Shown: positions 26,003-36,146 of the stretch, in pieces
Position numbering within the stretch: the stretch's first letter is position 1
Layout of the letters: the number at the start of each line of letters is the position of its first letter
Translations under genes and position numbers: made by a program
DNA from: Streptomyces albiflavescens
GTDB lineage: Bacteria; Actinomycetota; Actinomycetes; Streptomycetales; Streptomycetaceae
DNA length: 64,000 nucleotides
Assembly: GCF_014645835.1 (NCBI RefSeq)
Contig: NZ_BMMM01000001.1
Span: 982,834 to 1,046,833, forward strand
Reading direction: 5' to 3'
Notes under the pieces: generated by a model
Seen by the model: the letters and a program-made list of their open reading frames with translations, nothing else
Database searches by the model: none
Told to the model about the DNA's origin: nothing

Positions 26003-27001
26003 ATGCTCGGTTTCCTCCTCCGTCTCCTGCCGTTCTGGGTCCGCGAGCCCCTGCTCATCGCGGTCGGGTCCGTTCTCGGCGTACGCATCATGTATCTCGC
26101 CGTCCGCGATCACGATCGGGTCGCGGCCGGTCTCGGCGTGGTGTTCCTCGTGTTCACCGCAATACGCGTCCACGCGGTGATCCGGGCCCTGCGCGCACGC
26201 AGGAACCCGAGTCCGACAGCCTCCGCAGACGGGGCGGCGGTCGATGCTGCCGCCCAGGCCCAGGCCGGAGCTCGGCCGCGTCCCGGCCCGGACACTCCGG
26301 AGAAGGAGCCCAACGCCTGGGGCCAGGCCGTCGCGGCCGTGGCCGTGGTCGGGGCACTCGCGGCCGCACTGTGGGTGGCCCCACGCGTGATGCCGTCCGA
26401 CGACAACACCCCGCAGCCCGCCTCGTGTTCGGGCGGGGCACACGAGGAGCTGCCGAAGGCCTACACGCAGACGCCCCAGCCTGTGACCGGTGAAGAGCTG
26501 TGCAAGGCACTCAACCGGCCAGACCTGGCCAAGCTCCTTGGAACGCCCGGAGAGACCGCGACCACTGCTTCCGGCACCAGCAACACCGCTCCTCTGACTG
26601 ATGGGAAGGTCGCCCAACCGGAGGCCGAGGTCACGTTCGACACGTACACCGTGAATGTCTCGGCCACTTACAACGAGCTGTCGACCGACCAGTACGTGAA
26701 GCTGATGAAGTTCGGGGACGAGAAGGACATCAAGACGCTTACGGTTCTCGGTCGGCCCGCGGTCCTCTCCTCGGACCACACCATGAAGCTCGAGATCAAT
26801 CTCGGGAGCGGCGGATCCGGCGGACCGGTCGAACAAGGTCCCCTGGCCCGGACGCTGTCCGTGGCCCTAGACCGTAACGACCGGGGCGGCTACTGCGACA
26901 TCACCGTGTGGAGCACGTCCGGAGCCCTCCCGGACGACAGCGTTCTCCTCGACATCGCTGAGAAGGTTCTTCCGAGGATCCCCGAACGGCCTGCTCGATG
27001 A
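26003..27001 (+). CDS. Membrane-anchored DUF6215-like protein
   Basis: A 332-aa protein. Hydrophobic segments lie near residues 14-40 and 40-60 (LLIAVGSVLGVRIMYLAV, AAGLGVVFLVFTAI) and around 105-125 (AVAAVAVVGALAAALWVA), separated by an Ala/Pro-rich loop. The C-terminal ~190 residues form an extracellular-looking domain with 'KALNRPDLAKLLGTP', 'PEAEVTFDTYTVNVSATYNE', 'TVLGRPAVLSSDHTMKLEI' and 'YCDITVWSTSGALPDDSVLL', matching DUF6215-type proteins of Streptomyces. Function unknown. Family assignment is from memory of the pattern. Confidence 0.65.
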   Translation: MLGFLLRLLPFWVREPLLIAVGSVLGVRIMYLAVRDHDRVAAGLGVVFLVFTAIRVHAVIRALRARRNPSPTASADGAAVDAAAQAQAGARPRPGPDTPEKEPNAWGQAVAAVAVVGALAAALWVAPRVMPSDDNTPQPASCSGGAHEELPKAYTQTPQPVTGEELCKALNRPDLAKLLGTPGETATTASGTSNTAPLTDGKVAQPEAEVTFDTYTVNVSATYNELSTDQYVKLMKFGDEKDIKTLTVLGRPAVLSSDHTMKLEINLGSGGSGGPVEQGPLARTLSVALDRNDRGGYCDITVWSTSGALPDDSVLLDIAEKVLPRIPERPAR

Positions 27002-29121
<2,120 letters not shown>

Positions 29122-29399
29122 TTTCGCCTGAGCAACCGAAAAGGCCCGTGAGGAGGATCGAACAGCCACGATCGACTGACCATCGGAAGGCTGGAGACAG
29201 CATCAGCCGTGGTGCTCCGGCGCCAGGATCGGCCTGCGAGGAGGGTTGGCCTCCGAGTGACGACCGGAAGACGGCGAAAGAGCACCGCGGAGTGGATCGG
29301 CGCAGGCAGCCCCGCGTTCGTCCAACGATGGCACTCAAGTGATCAACGCACCACCCAGCCCTCTTGCACCGGCCCGCCTGATGTCTCCCGACATGCCCT

Positions 29400-29583
29400 T
29401 GTGGTCCAGCGTCACCTCATGGCCGTGCCGCTCGACCACGAGGCGGGACCGGCCGCAGCGTATTCCCCGACGGCCACGCTTCTCGCCGCCGCCAGCAGCC
29501 ACGACACGGTGCAACTGTGGAACCCGACGGCGGCGATGGCCGAGGAGTGCGGGCGTCTGGGGGAGGCCGCGCAGGCTCCCTGA
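29400..29583 (+). pseudogene. WD40-repeat fragment
   Basis: A short frame contains 'AAAYSPTATLLAAASSHDTV' followed by Q-L-W-N-P, which is one WD40 blade (…AFSPDG.LLA.ASSDDTVQLWD…). The usual PDG is degraded. It ends at a stop two bases before the next gene's stop on the other strand. Only a scrap of a beta-propeller protein remains. Confidence 0.45.
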
Positions 29584-29584
29584 G

Positions 29585-30028
29585 TCACGGTGGGTCTATC
29601 TCCGTGACCACGGCCAAAAGCTGGAACGGCAGTTCCTTGTCCCATTGCGAGACGCCGAGGACAACCCAGCGGTCGTGCCCGACCGCGTCCCAGAGGTGCA
29701 CGTCGGGCACATGGGAACTCAGGATGCCCCATGGCTCGGGTATGTCCTCACCATCCATCGACCGGTCGAAAATGCTCGACAGGCTGAAGACCCGCGGACA
29801 CCCCCAGCGCCGGGTGAGCAACGCCGAAAGGCCGTCCCGATCGGCCTCGTACTGCTCCTCCGTCTCCTCCCGTGCCGTGCCGTCGTCCTCCCAGAAATCC
29901 TCGCTCGTCGCCAACTCGGCTATGTGGTAGCCGGGTCCCGCGGTGCCGACGTCCGACCGGCCGTGCTCCGTGGGGAAGGCCTCGGAGCACAGCCGCACGA
30001 TCGTGGCGAGGTGCAGCGCGCTGGTCAT
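29585..30028 (-). CDS. Hypothetical 147-aa protein with a damage-type promoter
   Basis: ATG 30028 is selected because a TTGTCAGTG-N8-TTTACT promoter-like element ends 7 bases before it, so the mRNA is probably leaderless. The protein (MTSALHLATIVRLCSEAF…) is acidic, with 'EDFWEDDGTAREETEEQYEA', 'WGCPRVFSLSSIFDRSMDGE', 'SHVPDVHLWDAVGHDRWVVL' and 'GVSQWDKELPFQLLAVVTEI'. No family recognised; no membrane segment or signal. It follows the ABC permease gene on the same strand by 60 bp but likely has its own promoter. Confidence 0.65.
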   Translation of the reverse strand: MTSALHLATIVRLCSEAFPTEHGRSDVGTAGPGYHIAELATSEDFWEDDGTAREETEEQYEADRDGLSALLTRRWGCPRVFSLSSIFDRSMDGEDIPEPWGILSSHVPDVHLWDAVGHDRWVVLGVSQWDKELPFQLLAVVTEIDPP

Positions 30029-30035
30029 GAGATCC

Positions 30036-30058
30036 AGTAAAGCGGCTGCCACTGACAA
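30036..30058 (-). promoter_or_regulatory. RecA-NDp-like promoter before the 147-aa gene
   Basis: On the minus strand: TTGTCAGTG (30058-30050), 8 nt, TTTACT (30041-30036), 7 nt, ATG. The first element is a perfect match to TTGTCRGTG; the hexamer differs from TAnnnT at its second base. Confidence 0.55.
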
Positions 30059-30088
30059 TTGGTGTGTCGTCAGTACTGTCCAGTGACG

Positions 30089-30874
30089 TCAGGCGTCGCG
30101 ACGCCTGAGGCCCCACGCGCCGGTCGTCAGGGCTGCCGCCGCCCAGGCCGCGGTCACGGCGAGCCCGGTCCAGGGCCCGAGGGCACCGTCCCACGTCTCG
30201 TGGAGCGCCACCTGTCCGGCCTTGTCCGGCAGGAAGTCGGCGACATTGCCCGACGCTCCCCCGACGACGAACGAGACGATCAGGAGGAACGGGATCAGGA
30301 TGCTCAGGGTGGCGACTCCGCTGCGCAGGACGGCCGCGAGTCCGGCCGCGAGCAGCGCCATGAGCATCAGGTAGATGCCACAGCCGACGACAGCACGCAG
30401 CCCTTCGCCCCAGGTCAGCCCGTTTGCCCTGGTCCCGAGCACCGCCTTGCCCACGATCAGGCTCACGCCCCCTGTGACCAGGCCGACGACCAACGCCGGT
30501 ACGCCGATGGCCACCGCCTTGGCCGCGAACCATCGCATGCGGTCCGGGACCGCGGCGAGCGAGACGCGCAGGGCGCCGCCCTGGAACTCGGCCGAGACCG
30601 CCTGGGCGCCGAAGGTGATCGCCGCGATCTGTCCGAAGCTGACACCGAAGAACGCCGAGAACAGCGGGTCGAAGTCCTGGTCCCCCGAGTCGTCGAGACC
30701 GGCGAGCGCGGAGAACGCCGCGGTGGCGAGGAGGACGGCGGCCAGTCCCCACAGGAGTGATCGCAGCGTACGGATCTTGATCCACTCCGAACGGAGTACG
30801 GGTGCGAAGGTCACTGCGAGGCCCGCTCGGGCCGTATCCGCCTTGGTCAGGCCTTGTGCGGCTGCGTCGGTCAT
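30089..30874 (-). CDS. ABC-2 type transporter permease
   Basis: A 261-aa integral membrane protein with about six hydrophobic segments. It starts with a cytosolic head ending in 'VLRSEWIKIRTLRSLLWGLA', typical of ABC-2 permeases in Streptomyces, then 'FSAFFGVSFGQIAAITFGAQ', 'AVAIGVPALVVGLVTGGVSL', 'GCGIYLMLMALLAAGLAAVL', 'LSILIPFLLIVSFVV' and 'WTGLAVTAAWAAAALTTGAW'. The ATPase gene ends 2 bp upstream, so the pair is one operon. They form an exporter whose substrate is unknown. The last six codons form an 18-bp palindrome. Confidence 0.88.
   Translation of the reverse strand: MTDAAAQGLTKADTARAGLAVTFAPVLRSEWIKIRTLRSLLWGLAAVLLATAAFSALAGLDDSGDQDFDPLFSAFFGVSFGQIAAITFGAQAVSAEFQGGALRVSLAAVPDRMRWFAAKAVAIGVPALVVGLVTGGVSLIVGKAVLGTRANGLTWGEGLRAVVGCGIYLMLMALLAAGLAAVLRSGVATLSILIPFLLIVSFVVGGASGNVADFLPDKAGQVALHETWDGALGPWTGLAVTAAWAAAALTTGAWGLRRRDA
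30090..30107. repeat. Perfect 18-bp palindrome at the permease 3' end
   Basis: CAGGCGTCGCGACGCCTG lies over the last codons and stop of the permease gene. It may act as a terminator stem or protein site; no loop means it would be a cruciform rather than a simple RNA hairpin. Confidence 0.5.
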
Positions 30875-30876
30875 GG

Positions 30877-31812
30877 TCAGGCCTCCTGAGGCTCGGTGGG
30901 GTTCGGTGTGGCGGCGAACTCGGTCTCGGTGGCCGTCAGATCCAGGTAGGCCTGCTCCAACGTGCCTTCCTCCGAGGCGAGTTCGAGAATCGGCAGGCCC
31001 GCGGCGGAGGTGAGACGCCCGATGTCCTCCACACGCGCGTCGAGGGCGGTCCAGCGCCCGTCCTCGCCCTCGACGGCCTCGATGCCGTTGCTCGCGAGCA
31101 ACGCGCTCAACGCTCCGTCGTCCGTGGTGCGCACCCGCACGCGGGGCTGCACGCGCGCGTCGATGAATTCCCTCATGGGCATGTCGGCGAGGAGTCGGCC
31201 CCGGCCGAGGACGACGAGGTGGTCGGCGAAGGACGCGGTCTCGTTCATGAGGTGGCTGGAGACGAGGACCGTTCGCCCCTCCTGGGCCAGTCGGCGCATC
31301 AACTCCCTGATCCAGATGATGCCTTCGGGGTCGAGCCCGTTCGACGGTTCGTCGAGCAGCACCACGGGCGGGTCACCGAGGAGCGCCGCCGCGATGCCCA
31401 GGCGCTGGCGCATGCCCAGGGAGTACGTCTTCACCCGGCGCCGCGCGACCGAGGCGAGGCCCGCCTCCTCCAGCACCTCGTCCACGCGGCGTTCGGGGAT
31501 GCGGTTGCTCGCGGCGAGCGCCCGCAGATGGTCGCGGGCGGTCCGCGATCCGTGCGCGGCCCCCGCGTCGAGCAGGGCGCCCACCTCACGCAGCGGCTCG
31601 TGGAGGGTGGCGTAGGCACGCCCGCCGACGGTGGCAATGCCGGACGTGGGCCGGTCCAGGCCCAGCACGAGCCGCATGGTGGTGGACTTTCCGGCGCCGT
31701 TGGGGCCGAGGAAACCGGTGACGCGGCCGGGAAGAACGCTGAAGGTGAGGTGGTCCACGGCGCGCTTGCTGCCGTACTCCTTGGTCAGGTCTTGGACGTC
31801 GATGCTGGTCAT
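30877..31812 (-). CDS. ABC transporter ATP-binding protein
   Basis: A 311-aa ATPase (ATG 31812; GTG 31818 alternative). Walker A is 'GFLGPNGAGKSTTMRLVLGL', the signature is 'YSLGMRQRLGIAAALLGDPP', Walker B is 'VVLLDEPSNGLDPEGI', and the H-loop is 'VLVSSHLMNE'. The C-terminal extension has 'RVRTTDDGALSALLASNGIE', as in lantibiotic or drug exporter ATPases. It pairs with the permease 2 bp downstream and is divergent from the histidine kinase gene, a common Streptomyces layout in which the two-component system controls the exporter. Confidence 0.92.
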   Translation of the reverse strand: MTSIDVQDLTKEYGSKRAVDHLTFSVLPGRVTGFLGPNGAGKSTTMRLVLGLDRPTSGIATVGGRAYATLHEPLREVGALLDAGAAHGSRTARDHLRALAASNRIPERRVDEVLEEAGLASVARRRVKTYSLGMRQRLGIAAALLGDPPVVLLDEPSNGLDPEGIIWIRELMRRLAQEGRTVLVSSHLMNETASFADHLVVLGRGRLLADMPMREFIDARVQPRVRVRTTDDGALSALLASNGIEAVEGEDGRWTALDARVEDIGRLTSAAGLPILELASEEGTLEQAYLDLTATETEFAATPNPTEPQEA

Positions 31813-31868
31813 GGGCACAGCCTGGCCGTTGCTGAGGGGGCGTCACCTCCCCCGCGAGTGGAGATCCT

Positions 31869-31886
31869 CTCCCCCGCTCGGGGGAG
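31869..31886. promoter_or_regulatory. Inverted repeat CTCCCCC-N4-GGGGGAG
   Basis: It lies between the divergent ABC exporter and histidine kinase genes. A further CTCCCCCG copy occurs at 31848-31855. It may bind the response regulator or another factor. Confidence 0.45.
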
Positions 31887-31891
31887 GCTCG

Positions 31892-31914
31892 TTGTCAGTG
31901 GCGCCTGGCACGAT
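31892..31914 (+). promoter_or_regulatory. RecA-NDp-like promoter before the histidine kinase gene
   Basis: TTGTCAGTG (31892-31900), 8 nt, CACGAT (31909-31914), 6 nt, ATG 31921. The first element is perfect; the hexamer keeps A at position 2 and T at position 6 of TAnnnT. The mRNA would be leaderless or nearly so. Confidence 0.5.
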
Positions 31915-31920
31915 GACGCA

Positions 31921-33075
31921 ATGGTCCGCTTTCTGCGCCCGCTGGTCCGGGGGACGACGTACACGCGCTGGTTGCACCTGTGGGTGCCGATGCTGTTCGA
32001 GAGTGTGTGGCTGTTCATCGACATGTCGAAGCCGTGGGTGCCCGCGGTCCTGCTGATTCCGCTGGGACTGATTCCGGCCGTGCGGCGGGGCGAGGGCGTG
32101 CAGGCGCGATACATGCTGGCGTGGGACAGCCAGGACGCTGCGATCTCGGTCACGCCGTCGGTCACCTGGCGGGACAGGCTGCGGACCGTGCTCTGGCTGG
32201 AGGCACGCATGGTCCTGGGCTGGGTGGCGGGACCTCTCACCGTCTGGTTGCCCGCAGCAACCGTCCTCCTGGTCGGCGCCGCGTTCGGCTCGGGACCGAT
32301 CCACACGCCGGTCATGACGGTGACGCTTCCGCAGTGGACCTGCGCACTGCTCGCCCCGCTGCCGCTGCTCGCCCTGTACGGCTCGGTGGTCGGCCTCGGC
32401 GAGCTGATCACGGCCATCGCGCGCCGTCTCCTGGGCCCCTCCCCCATCGAGCGGCTCGCAGCCATGGAGGAGCGCACCGAGCAGCTCCTGGAGCGCAACC
32501 GCATCGCCCGCGAGCTCCACGACTCCATCGGACACGCGCTGACCGTGGCGGTGGTGCAGGCGGGCGCGGCGCGGGCGGCCGGGGACCCGGCCTTCACCGA
32601 CCGGGCCCTCGCCGCCATCGAGGACACCGGCCGGGCGGCTTTGGAGGACCTGGAGCGGGTGCTGGGCGTGCTGCGCGAGGCGGAGCGCCCCGCGAGCAGC
32701 CGCCCGACGCTGACCGAGGCCGACCGGCTCCTGGAGTCGGCGCGTTCCTCGGGAGCCAAGGTCGACGCCGAGGTGAGGGGCCCAGTGGAGACCGTGCCGG
32801 GTCCGGTGTCACGGGAGGGCTACCGCATCCTCCAGGAGTCCCTGACCAATGTGCTGCGGCACGCGGGGAGCGTCCCGGTCCGGGTGCGCATCGAGGTCGT
32901 GGACGGGACGCTCGGTCTGGAGGTCCGCAATCCACTGACCGCGGACATACCAGGACCCGGCCGGGGCAGCGGCCTGCGCGGCATACGGGAGCGGGCCGCG
33001 CTGCTCGGCGGCCGCGCGCGAACGGGACCGGACCAAGGTGACTGGCAGGTGCATGTAGAGCTGCCGCTGCGCTGA
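31921..33075 (+). CDS. Sensor histidine kinase (HisKA_3 type)
   Basis: A 384-aa membrane kinase. The N terminus has four hydrophobic segments, including '[16 protein letters not shown]', '[14 protein letters not shown]', '[20 protein letters not shown]' and '[20 protein letters not shown]'. The phosphoacceptor is His200 in '[20 protein letters not shown]'. The ATPase domain has '[19 protein letters not shown]' (N box) and '[18 protein letters not shown]' (G box). The response regulator gene follows by 14 bp. The sensor part has no clear extracellular domain, as in cell-envelope or drug-sensing systems. Confidence 0.92.
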   Translation: MVRFLRPLVRGTTYTRWLHLWVPMLFESVWLFIDMSKPWVPAVLLIPLGLIPAVRRGEGVQARYMLAWDSQDAAISVTPSVTWRDRLRTVLWLEARMVLGWVAGPLTVWLPAATVLLVGAAFGSGPIHTPVMTVTLPQWTCALLAPLPLLALYGSVVGLGELITAIARRLLGPSPIERLAAMEERTEQLLERNRIARELHDSIGHALTVAVVQAGAARAAGDPAFTDRALAAIEDTGRAALEDLERVLGVLREAERPASSRPTLTEADRLLESARSSGAKVDAEVRGPVETVPGPVSREGYRILQESLTNVLRHAGSVPVRVRIEVVDGTLGLEVRNPLTADIPGPGRGSGLRGIRERAALLGGRARTGPDQGDWQVHVELPLR

Positions 33076-33089
33076 TCTACGCTGGCCGG

Positions 33090-33752
33090 ATGCCGGTCAC
33101 CGTTCTCCTCGTCGACGACGAACCCCTCGTACGCGCCGGACTGCGCGCCGTCCTGGAGGCGCAGCCCGACATAGAGGTCGTCGGGGAGGCTGCCGACGGT
33201 GCCGCCGTGATCCCGCTCGTGCGGCAGCTGCGGCCCGACGTGGTCGCCATGGACGTGCGTATGCCCCTCCTGGACGGCATCGAGGCCACGCGCGCGGTAC
33301 TGCGCACGGTGAGTGACCCGCCGAAGATCCTCGTGGTGACGACGTTCGAGAACGACGAGTACGTCTACGAGGCGCTGCGCGCGGGTGCCGACGGTTTCCT
33401 GCTGAAACGGGCCCGGCCCGCCGAGATCGTGCACGCGGTGCGGCTGGTCGCCGAGGGCGAGTCGCTGCTGTTCCCGGCCTCCGTACGGCAGTTGGCCGCC
33501 GAGTACGGAGACGGCGCCGGGAACGCGGCGGCGCGTGCGGCCATGGAACGGGCGGCACTGACCGAGCGGGAGGCGGAGGTGCTGCGGCTGATGGCCAGGG
33601 GGCTGTCGAACGCGGAGATCGCCGCGCGCCTGGTCGTCGGAACCGAGACGGTCAAGTCCCACGTCAGCACGGTACTGGCGAAACTGGGGGCCCGGGATCG
33701 TACTCAGGCGGTCATCGCGGCGTACGAGTCGGGGTTCGTGGCGCCCGGCTGA
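33090..33752 (+). CDS. NarL/LuxR-family response regulator
   Basis: A 220-aa regulator. Receiver residues are the acidic pair in '[12 protein letters not shown]', phosphoacceptor Asp55 in '[13 protein letters not shown]', Thr in '[11 protein letters not shown]' and Lys in 'GFLLKRARP'. The output domain is a LuxR HTH: '[20 protein letters not shown]', '[20 protein letters not shown]'. It pairs with the kinase just upstream and likely acts on the divergent ABC exporter genes. Confidence 0.93.
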   Translation: MPVTVLLVDDEPLVRAGLRAVLEAQPDIEVVGEAADGAAVIPLVRQLRPDVVAMDVRMPLLDGIEATRAVLRTVSDPPKILVVTTFENDEYVYEALRAGADGFLLKRARPAEIVHAVRLVAEGESLLFPASVRQLAAEYGDGAGNAAARAAMERAALTEREAEVLRLMARGLSNAEIAARLVVGTETVKSHVSTVLAKLGARDRTQAVIAAYESGFVAPG

Positions 33753-33793
33753 TTCCGACCCGTCGGTAGGTCGATTCCGACTCCTCGGTAGCC
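33751..33793. repeat. 22-bp tandem repeat before the ROK gene
   Basis: GATTCCGACCCGTCGGTAGG and two more bases are followed directly by a second copy GATTCCGACTCCTCGGTAG. The unit is 22 bp, two helix turns, and contains CCGAC..GTCGG. It lies about 80-120 bp before the ROK gene start and looks like a protein-binding array. The first copy overlaps the stop of the response regulator gene. Confidence 0.55.
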
Positions 33794-33874
33794 AATGGGG
33801 TCCCCAGCACTCGCCGGGGTGCGCGGCGCCGAGTACGATCCGGCCAACACGCGCACGAGCTGGGAGGACGGACG

Positions 33875-35032
33875 TTGGGGCGGTTGACCGGCGGGGACCC
33901 CTCTCTGCTGCGAAGGATCAATTCCGCGGTGGTGCTGCACGCGCTGCGTGCCACGGACTGCGCGACCCTCACCGAGATCACCCGGGTGACGGGATTGTCC
34001 CGGCCCACGGTCGAGGGCGTCGTCGAAGGGCTGATCGAGAACGGACTCGTCGTCGAGAAGGCGGCCGAGGAGGGCGCTGCCCGGCGCCAGGGGCGTCCGG
34101 CACGCAGGTTCCGGTTCCGGGCGGAGGCGGGCCATCTGCTGGGCCTGGAGATCGGCCCGCACCGCGTGGCCGCGCTGCTCGCTGATCTGGACGGCCGTGT
34201 GCTGGGTGCCATGGCCAAGGAGGTGGACGAGGGCGCTTCGGCGGACGAGCGGCTCGAACGGCTGCGGATTGCGGTCGCCGAGCTGCTGCGCCGCGCGGGA
34301 GTCGCCCGCAGTTCGCTGCGGGCCGTCGGCGTGGGCAGCCCCGGGATCGTGGAGGCGGACGGCACCGTGCGGCTGGGCACGGCGCTGCCGGAGTGGACCG
34401 GGCTGCGGCTCGGCGAGCGGCTGAGTCGTTCCTTCAAGTGCCCGGTACTGGTCGAGAACGACGCCAACGCGGCAGCGGTCGCCGAGCACTGGAAGGGCGC
34501 TGCCACCGAGTCCGACGACATCGTGTTCGTGCTGGCGGGGCTGAGCCCGGGCGCCGGTTCACTCATCGGCGGGCGGCTGCACCGGGGGTACGGGGGCGCG
34601 GCCGGCGAGATCGGCGCGCTGCATCTGCTGGGCCGCGAGGTCACTCCCGAGACGCTGCTCTCCACCACGGACGAGCCGCTCCATCCGCTCGACGAGCAGG
34701 CCGTCGCCGAGGTCTTCGCGCTTGCCAAGGGCGGTGACCAGCGGGCCCGTGCGGCGGTCGACCGCTTCATCCAGCGCCTCGTGCACGACGTCGCGGCGCT
34801 CGTCCTCGCCCTCGACCCCGAGCTGGTCGTCGTCGGCGGCTGGGCGGCCGGCCTGGACGGCGTGCTGGAACCGCTGCGGCGCGAATTGGCGCGCTACTGT
34901 CTGCGGCCGCCCAAGGTGACCCTCTCGCTGCTGGGCGAGGCGGCGGTGGCGACCGGAGCGCTGCGGCTGGCTCTCGATCATGTGGAGGAGCAGCTGTTCG
35001 CGGTGGAGGGGACCGTTACGGCGCGCCGCTGA
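33875..35032 (+). CDS. ROK-family transcriptional regulator
   Basis: A 385-aa protein starting at TTG 33875, with GGAGGAC about 8 bases upstream. The N-terminal wHTH is 'NSAVVLHALRATDCATLTEI', 'TRVTGLSRPTVEGVVEGLIE'. The ROK domain has 'LLGLEIGPHRVAALLADLDG', 'VGVGSPGIVEADGTV', 'PVLVENDANAAAVAEHWKG' and 'GYGGAAGEIGALHLL'. The zinc motif CxCGxxGC of NagC-like ROK proteins is absent. It may sense a sugar or sugar phosphate. The GntR/UTRA gene lies convergent downstream. Confidence 0.9.
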   Translation: MGRLTGGDPSLLRRINSAVVLHALRATDCATLTEITRVTGLSRPTVEGVVEGLIENGLVVEKAAEEGAARRQGRPARRFRFRAEAGHLLGLEIGPHRVAALLADLDGRVLGAMAKEVDEGASADERLERLRIAVAELLRRAGVARSSLRAVGVGSPGIVEADGTVRLGTALPEWTGLRLGERLSRSFKCPVLVENDANAAAVAEHWKGAATESDDIVFVLAGLSPGAGSLIGGRLHRGYGGAAGEIGALHLLGREVTPETLLSTTDEPLHPLDEQAVAEVFALAKGGDQRARAAVDRFIQRLVHDVAALVLALDPELVVVGGWAAGLDGVLEPLRRELARYCLRPPKVTLSLLGEAAVATGALRLALDHVEEQLFAVEGTVTARR

Positions 35033-35051
35033 CCTCGCACCCCATGAACGA

Positions 35052-35083
35052 CGTCGCGCCCCGGATTTCTCCGGGGCGCGACG
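35052..35083. terminator. Bidirectional terminator between ROK and GntR genes
   Basis: 14-bp perfect arms (35052-35065 and 35070-35083) around a TTTC loop, between two convergent stop codons. Confidence 0.85.
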
Positions 35084-35115
35084 GATGCGGCTCGACGGGC
35101 GGCTTGGCGCGCGGC

Positions 35116-35877
35116 TCAGGAAGCGCGGCGCTCCGGGTCGTGGTGAATCTCCACGCCGCCGGAGTCGCCGAAGGTCAGCCGACAGGTGTCGGCGCGGTAC
35201 GTGGCGACTGAGACCGCCGCGGTGCGCCCCTCGGCGAAGAAGCGGGTCGTGACGACGAGGACGGGCGCTCCGGGCAGCCGGTCGAGTTCCTTGGCGTCCT
35301 CCGCGCGGGCCGAGCCGAGCTCCACGGCGCGGTCCTGGCCCTCAAGCTCCAGGCGCTGCAGCTCACGCAGCACGGCACGCGCGCGTGCCGCACCCGAGGG
35401 CGCGTCGATCGCGGACAGGTCGGGCACCGAGGACGCCGGGATGTAGAGCAGCTCGGCGGCGACCGGCTGCCCGTGCGTCACGCGTGAGCGGCGCACCGTG
35501 TGTACCTGCTCGCCGTGGACGGTCTCCAGGATGTCGGCCACCGACGCGGGCGGGACGGCCACCGTGCAGTCCGCGGGCTGCCAGGCGTCGCCGACCGCGC
35601 CCGGCCACACGTGCTGCTCGGATCCGACGGCCACGCCCACGCGCGGCGGAGCGACGGTGGTGCCCACTCCGCGGCGGCGCTGCAGCCGTCCTTCCAGTTC
35701 GAGCTGTTCGAGAGCCTGGCGCAGCGTGGCCCGGGCGACGCCGAAGCGGGCCGCCAGGTCGCGCTCGTTGGGCAGGATCTCGCCCACGGAGAACTCGGAG
35801 TCCAGTGCCTCACTGAGCACGGTCTTGAGATGCCAGTACTTAGGCTCCGGCACCGATTCCAGCTGCTGGGTCCCCAC
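35116..35877 (-). CDS. GntR/HutC-family regulator with UTRA domain (DasR-like)
   Basis: A 253-aa regulator. The wHTH is 'PKYWHLKTVLSEALDSEFSV', 'GEILPNERDLAARFGVARAT', 'LRQALEQLELEGRLQRRRGV' and GTTVA. The UTRA ligand domain has 'VHTVRRSRVTHGQPVAAELL', 'YIPASSVPDL' and 'VSVATYRADTCRLTF'. DasR of the same family senses glucosamine-6-phosphate. A TTGGTC-N2-GACCAA operator lies 99 bp upstream of the start, very like DasR sites, so the gene is probably autoregulated or DasR-controlled. Confidence 0.88.
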   Translation of the reverse strand: MGTQQLESVPEPKYWHLKTVLSEALDSEFSVGEILPNERDLAARFGVARATLRQALEQLELEGRLQRRRGVGTTVAPPRVGVAVGSEQHVWPGAVGDAWQPADCTVAVPPASVADILETVHGEQVHTVRRSRVTHGQPVAAELLYIPASSVPDLSAIDAPSGAARARAVLRELQRLELEGQDRAVELGSARAEDAKELDRLPGAPVLVVTTRFFAEGRTAAVSVATYRADTCRLTFGDSGGVEIHHDPERRAS

Positions 35878-35975
35878 CCTGTCCTCCGCAATCGCCGTGG
35901 CCCGGCGGCGTTTTAGCGCCCTTGTTTATTAAAGGTTCTTGCACTATCTCTGCGACCATAGGGCCGCCCCCACCC

Positions 35976-35989
35976 TTGGTCAAGACCAA
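35976..35989. promoter_or_regulatory. dre-like operator TTGGTCAAGACCAA
   Basis: The palindrome keeps the TGGTC-N2-GACCA core of the DasR responsive element (ACTGGTCTAGACCACT). It lies 99 bp upstream of the GntR/UTRA gene start. Confidence 0.65.
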
Positions 35990-36071
35990 TCCTCGATCGC
36001 TTACGGATTGCACAGGTGCGTTGCCGCAGAGCGTTCACAGGGCGTTCGTGCTGGGCGATGTTCGTGACACA

Positions 36072-36112
36072 ACGCCGAAAGCCCCCGTCCAGAAGACGGG
36101 GGCTTTCGGCGT
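36072..36112 (-). terminator. Strong terminator after the SigJ gene
   Basis: 18-bp perfect arms (36072-36089 and 36095-36112) with a 5-base loop. It begins 35 bp past the stop of the sigma factor gene on the minus strand. Confidence 0.9.
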
Positions 36113-36146
36113 CGCACGGGCACGGGGCTGATGCGGCACGGATTGC

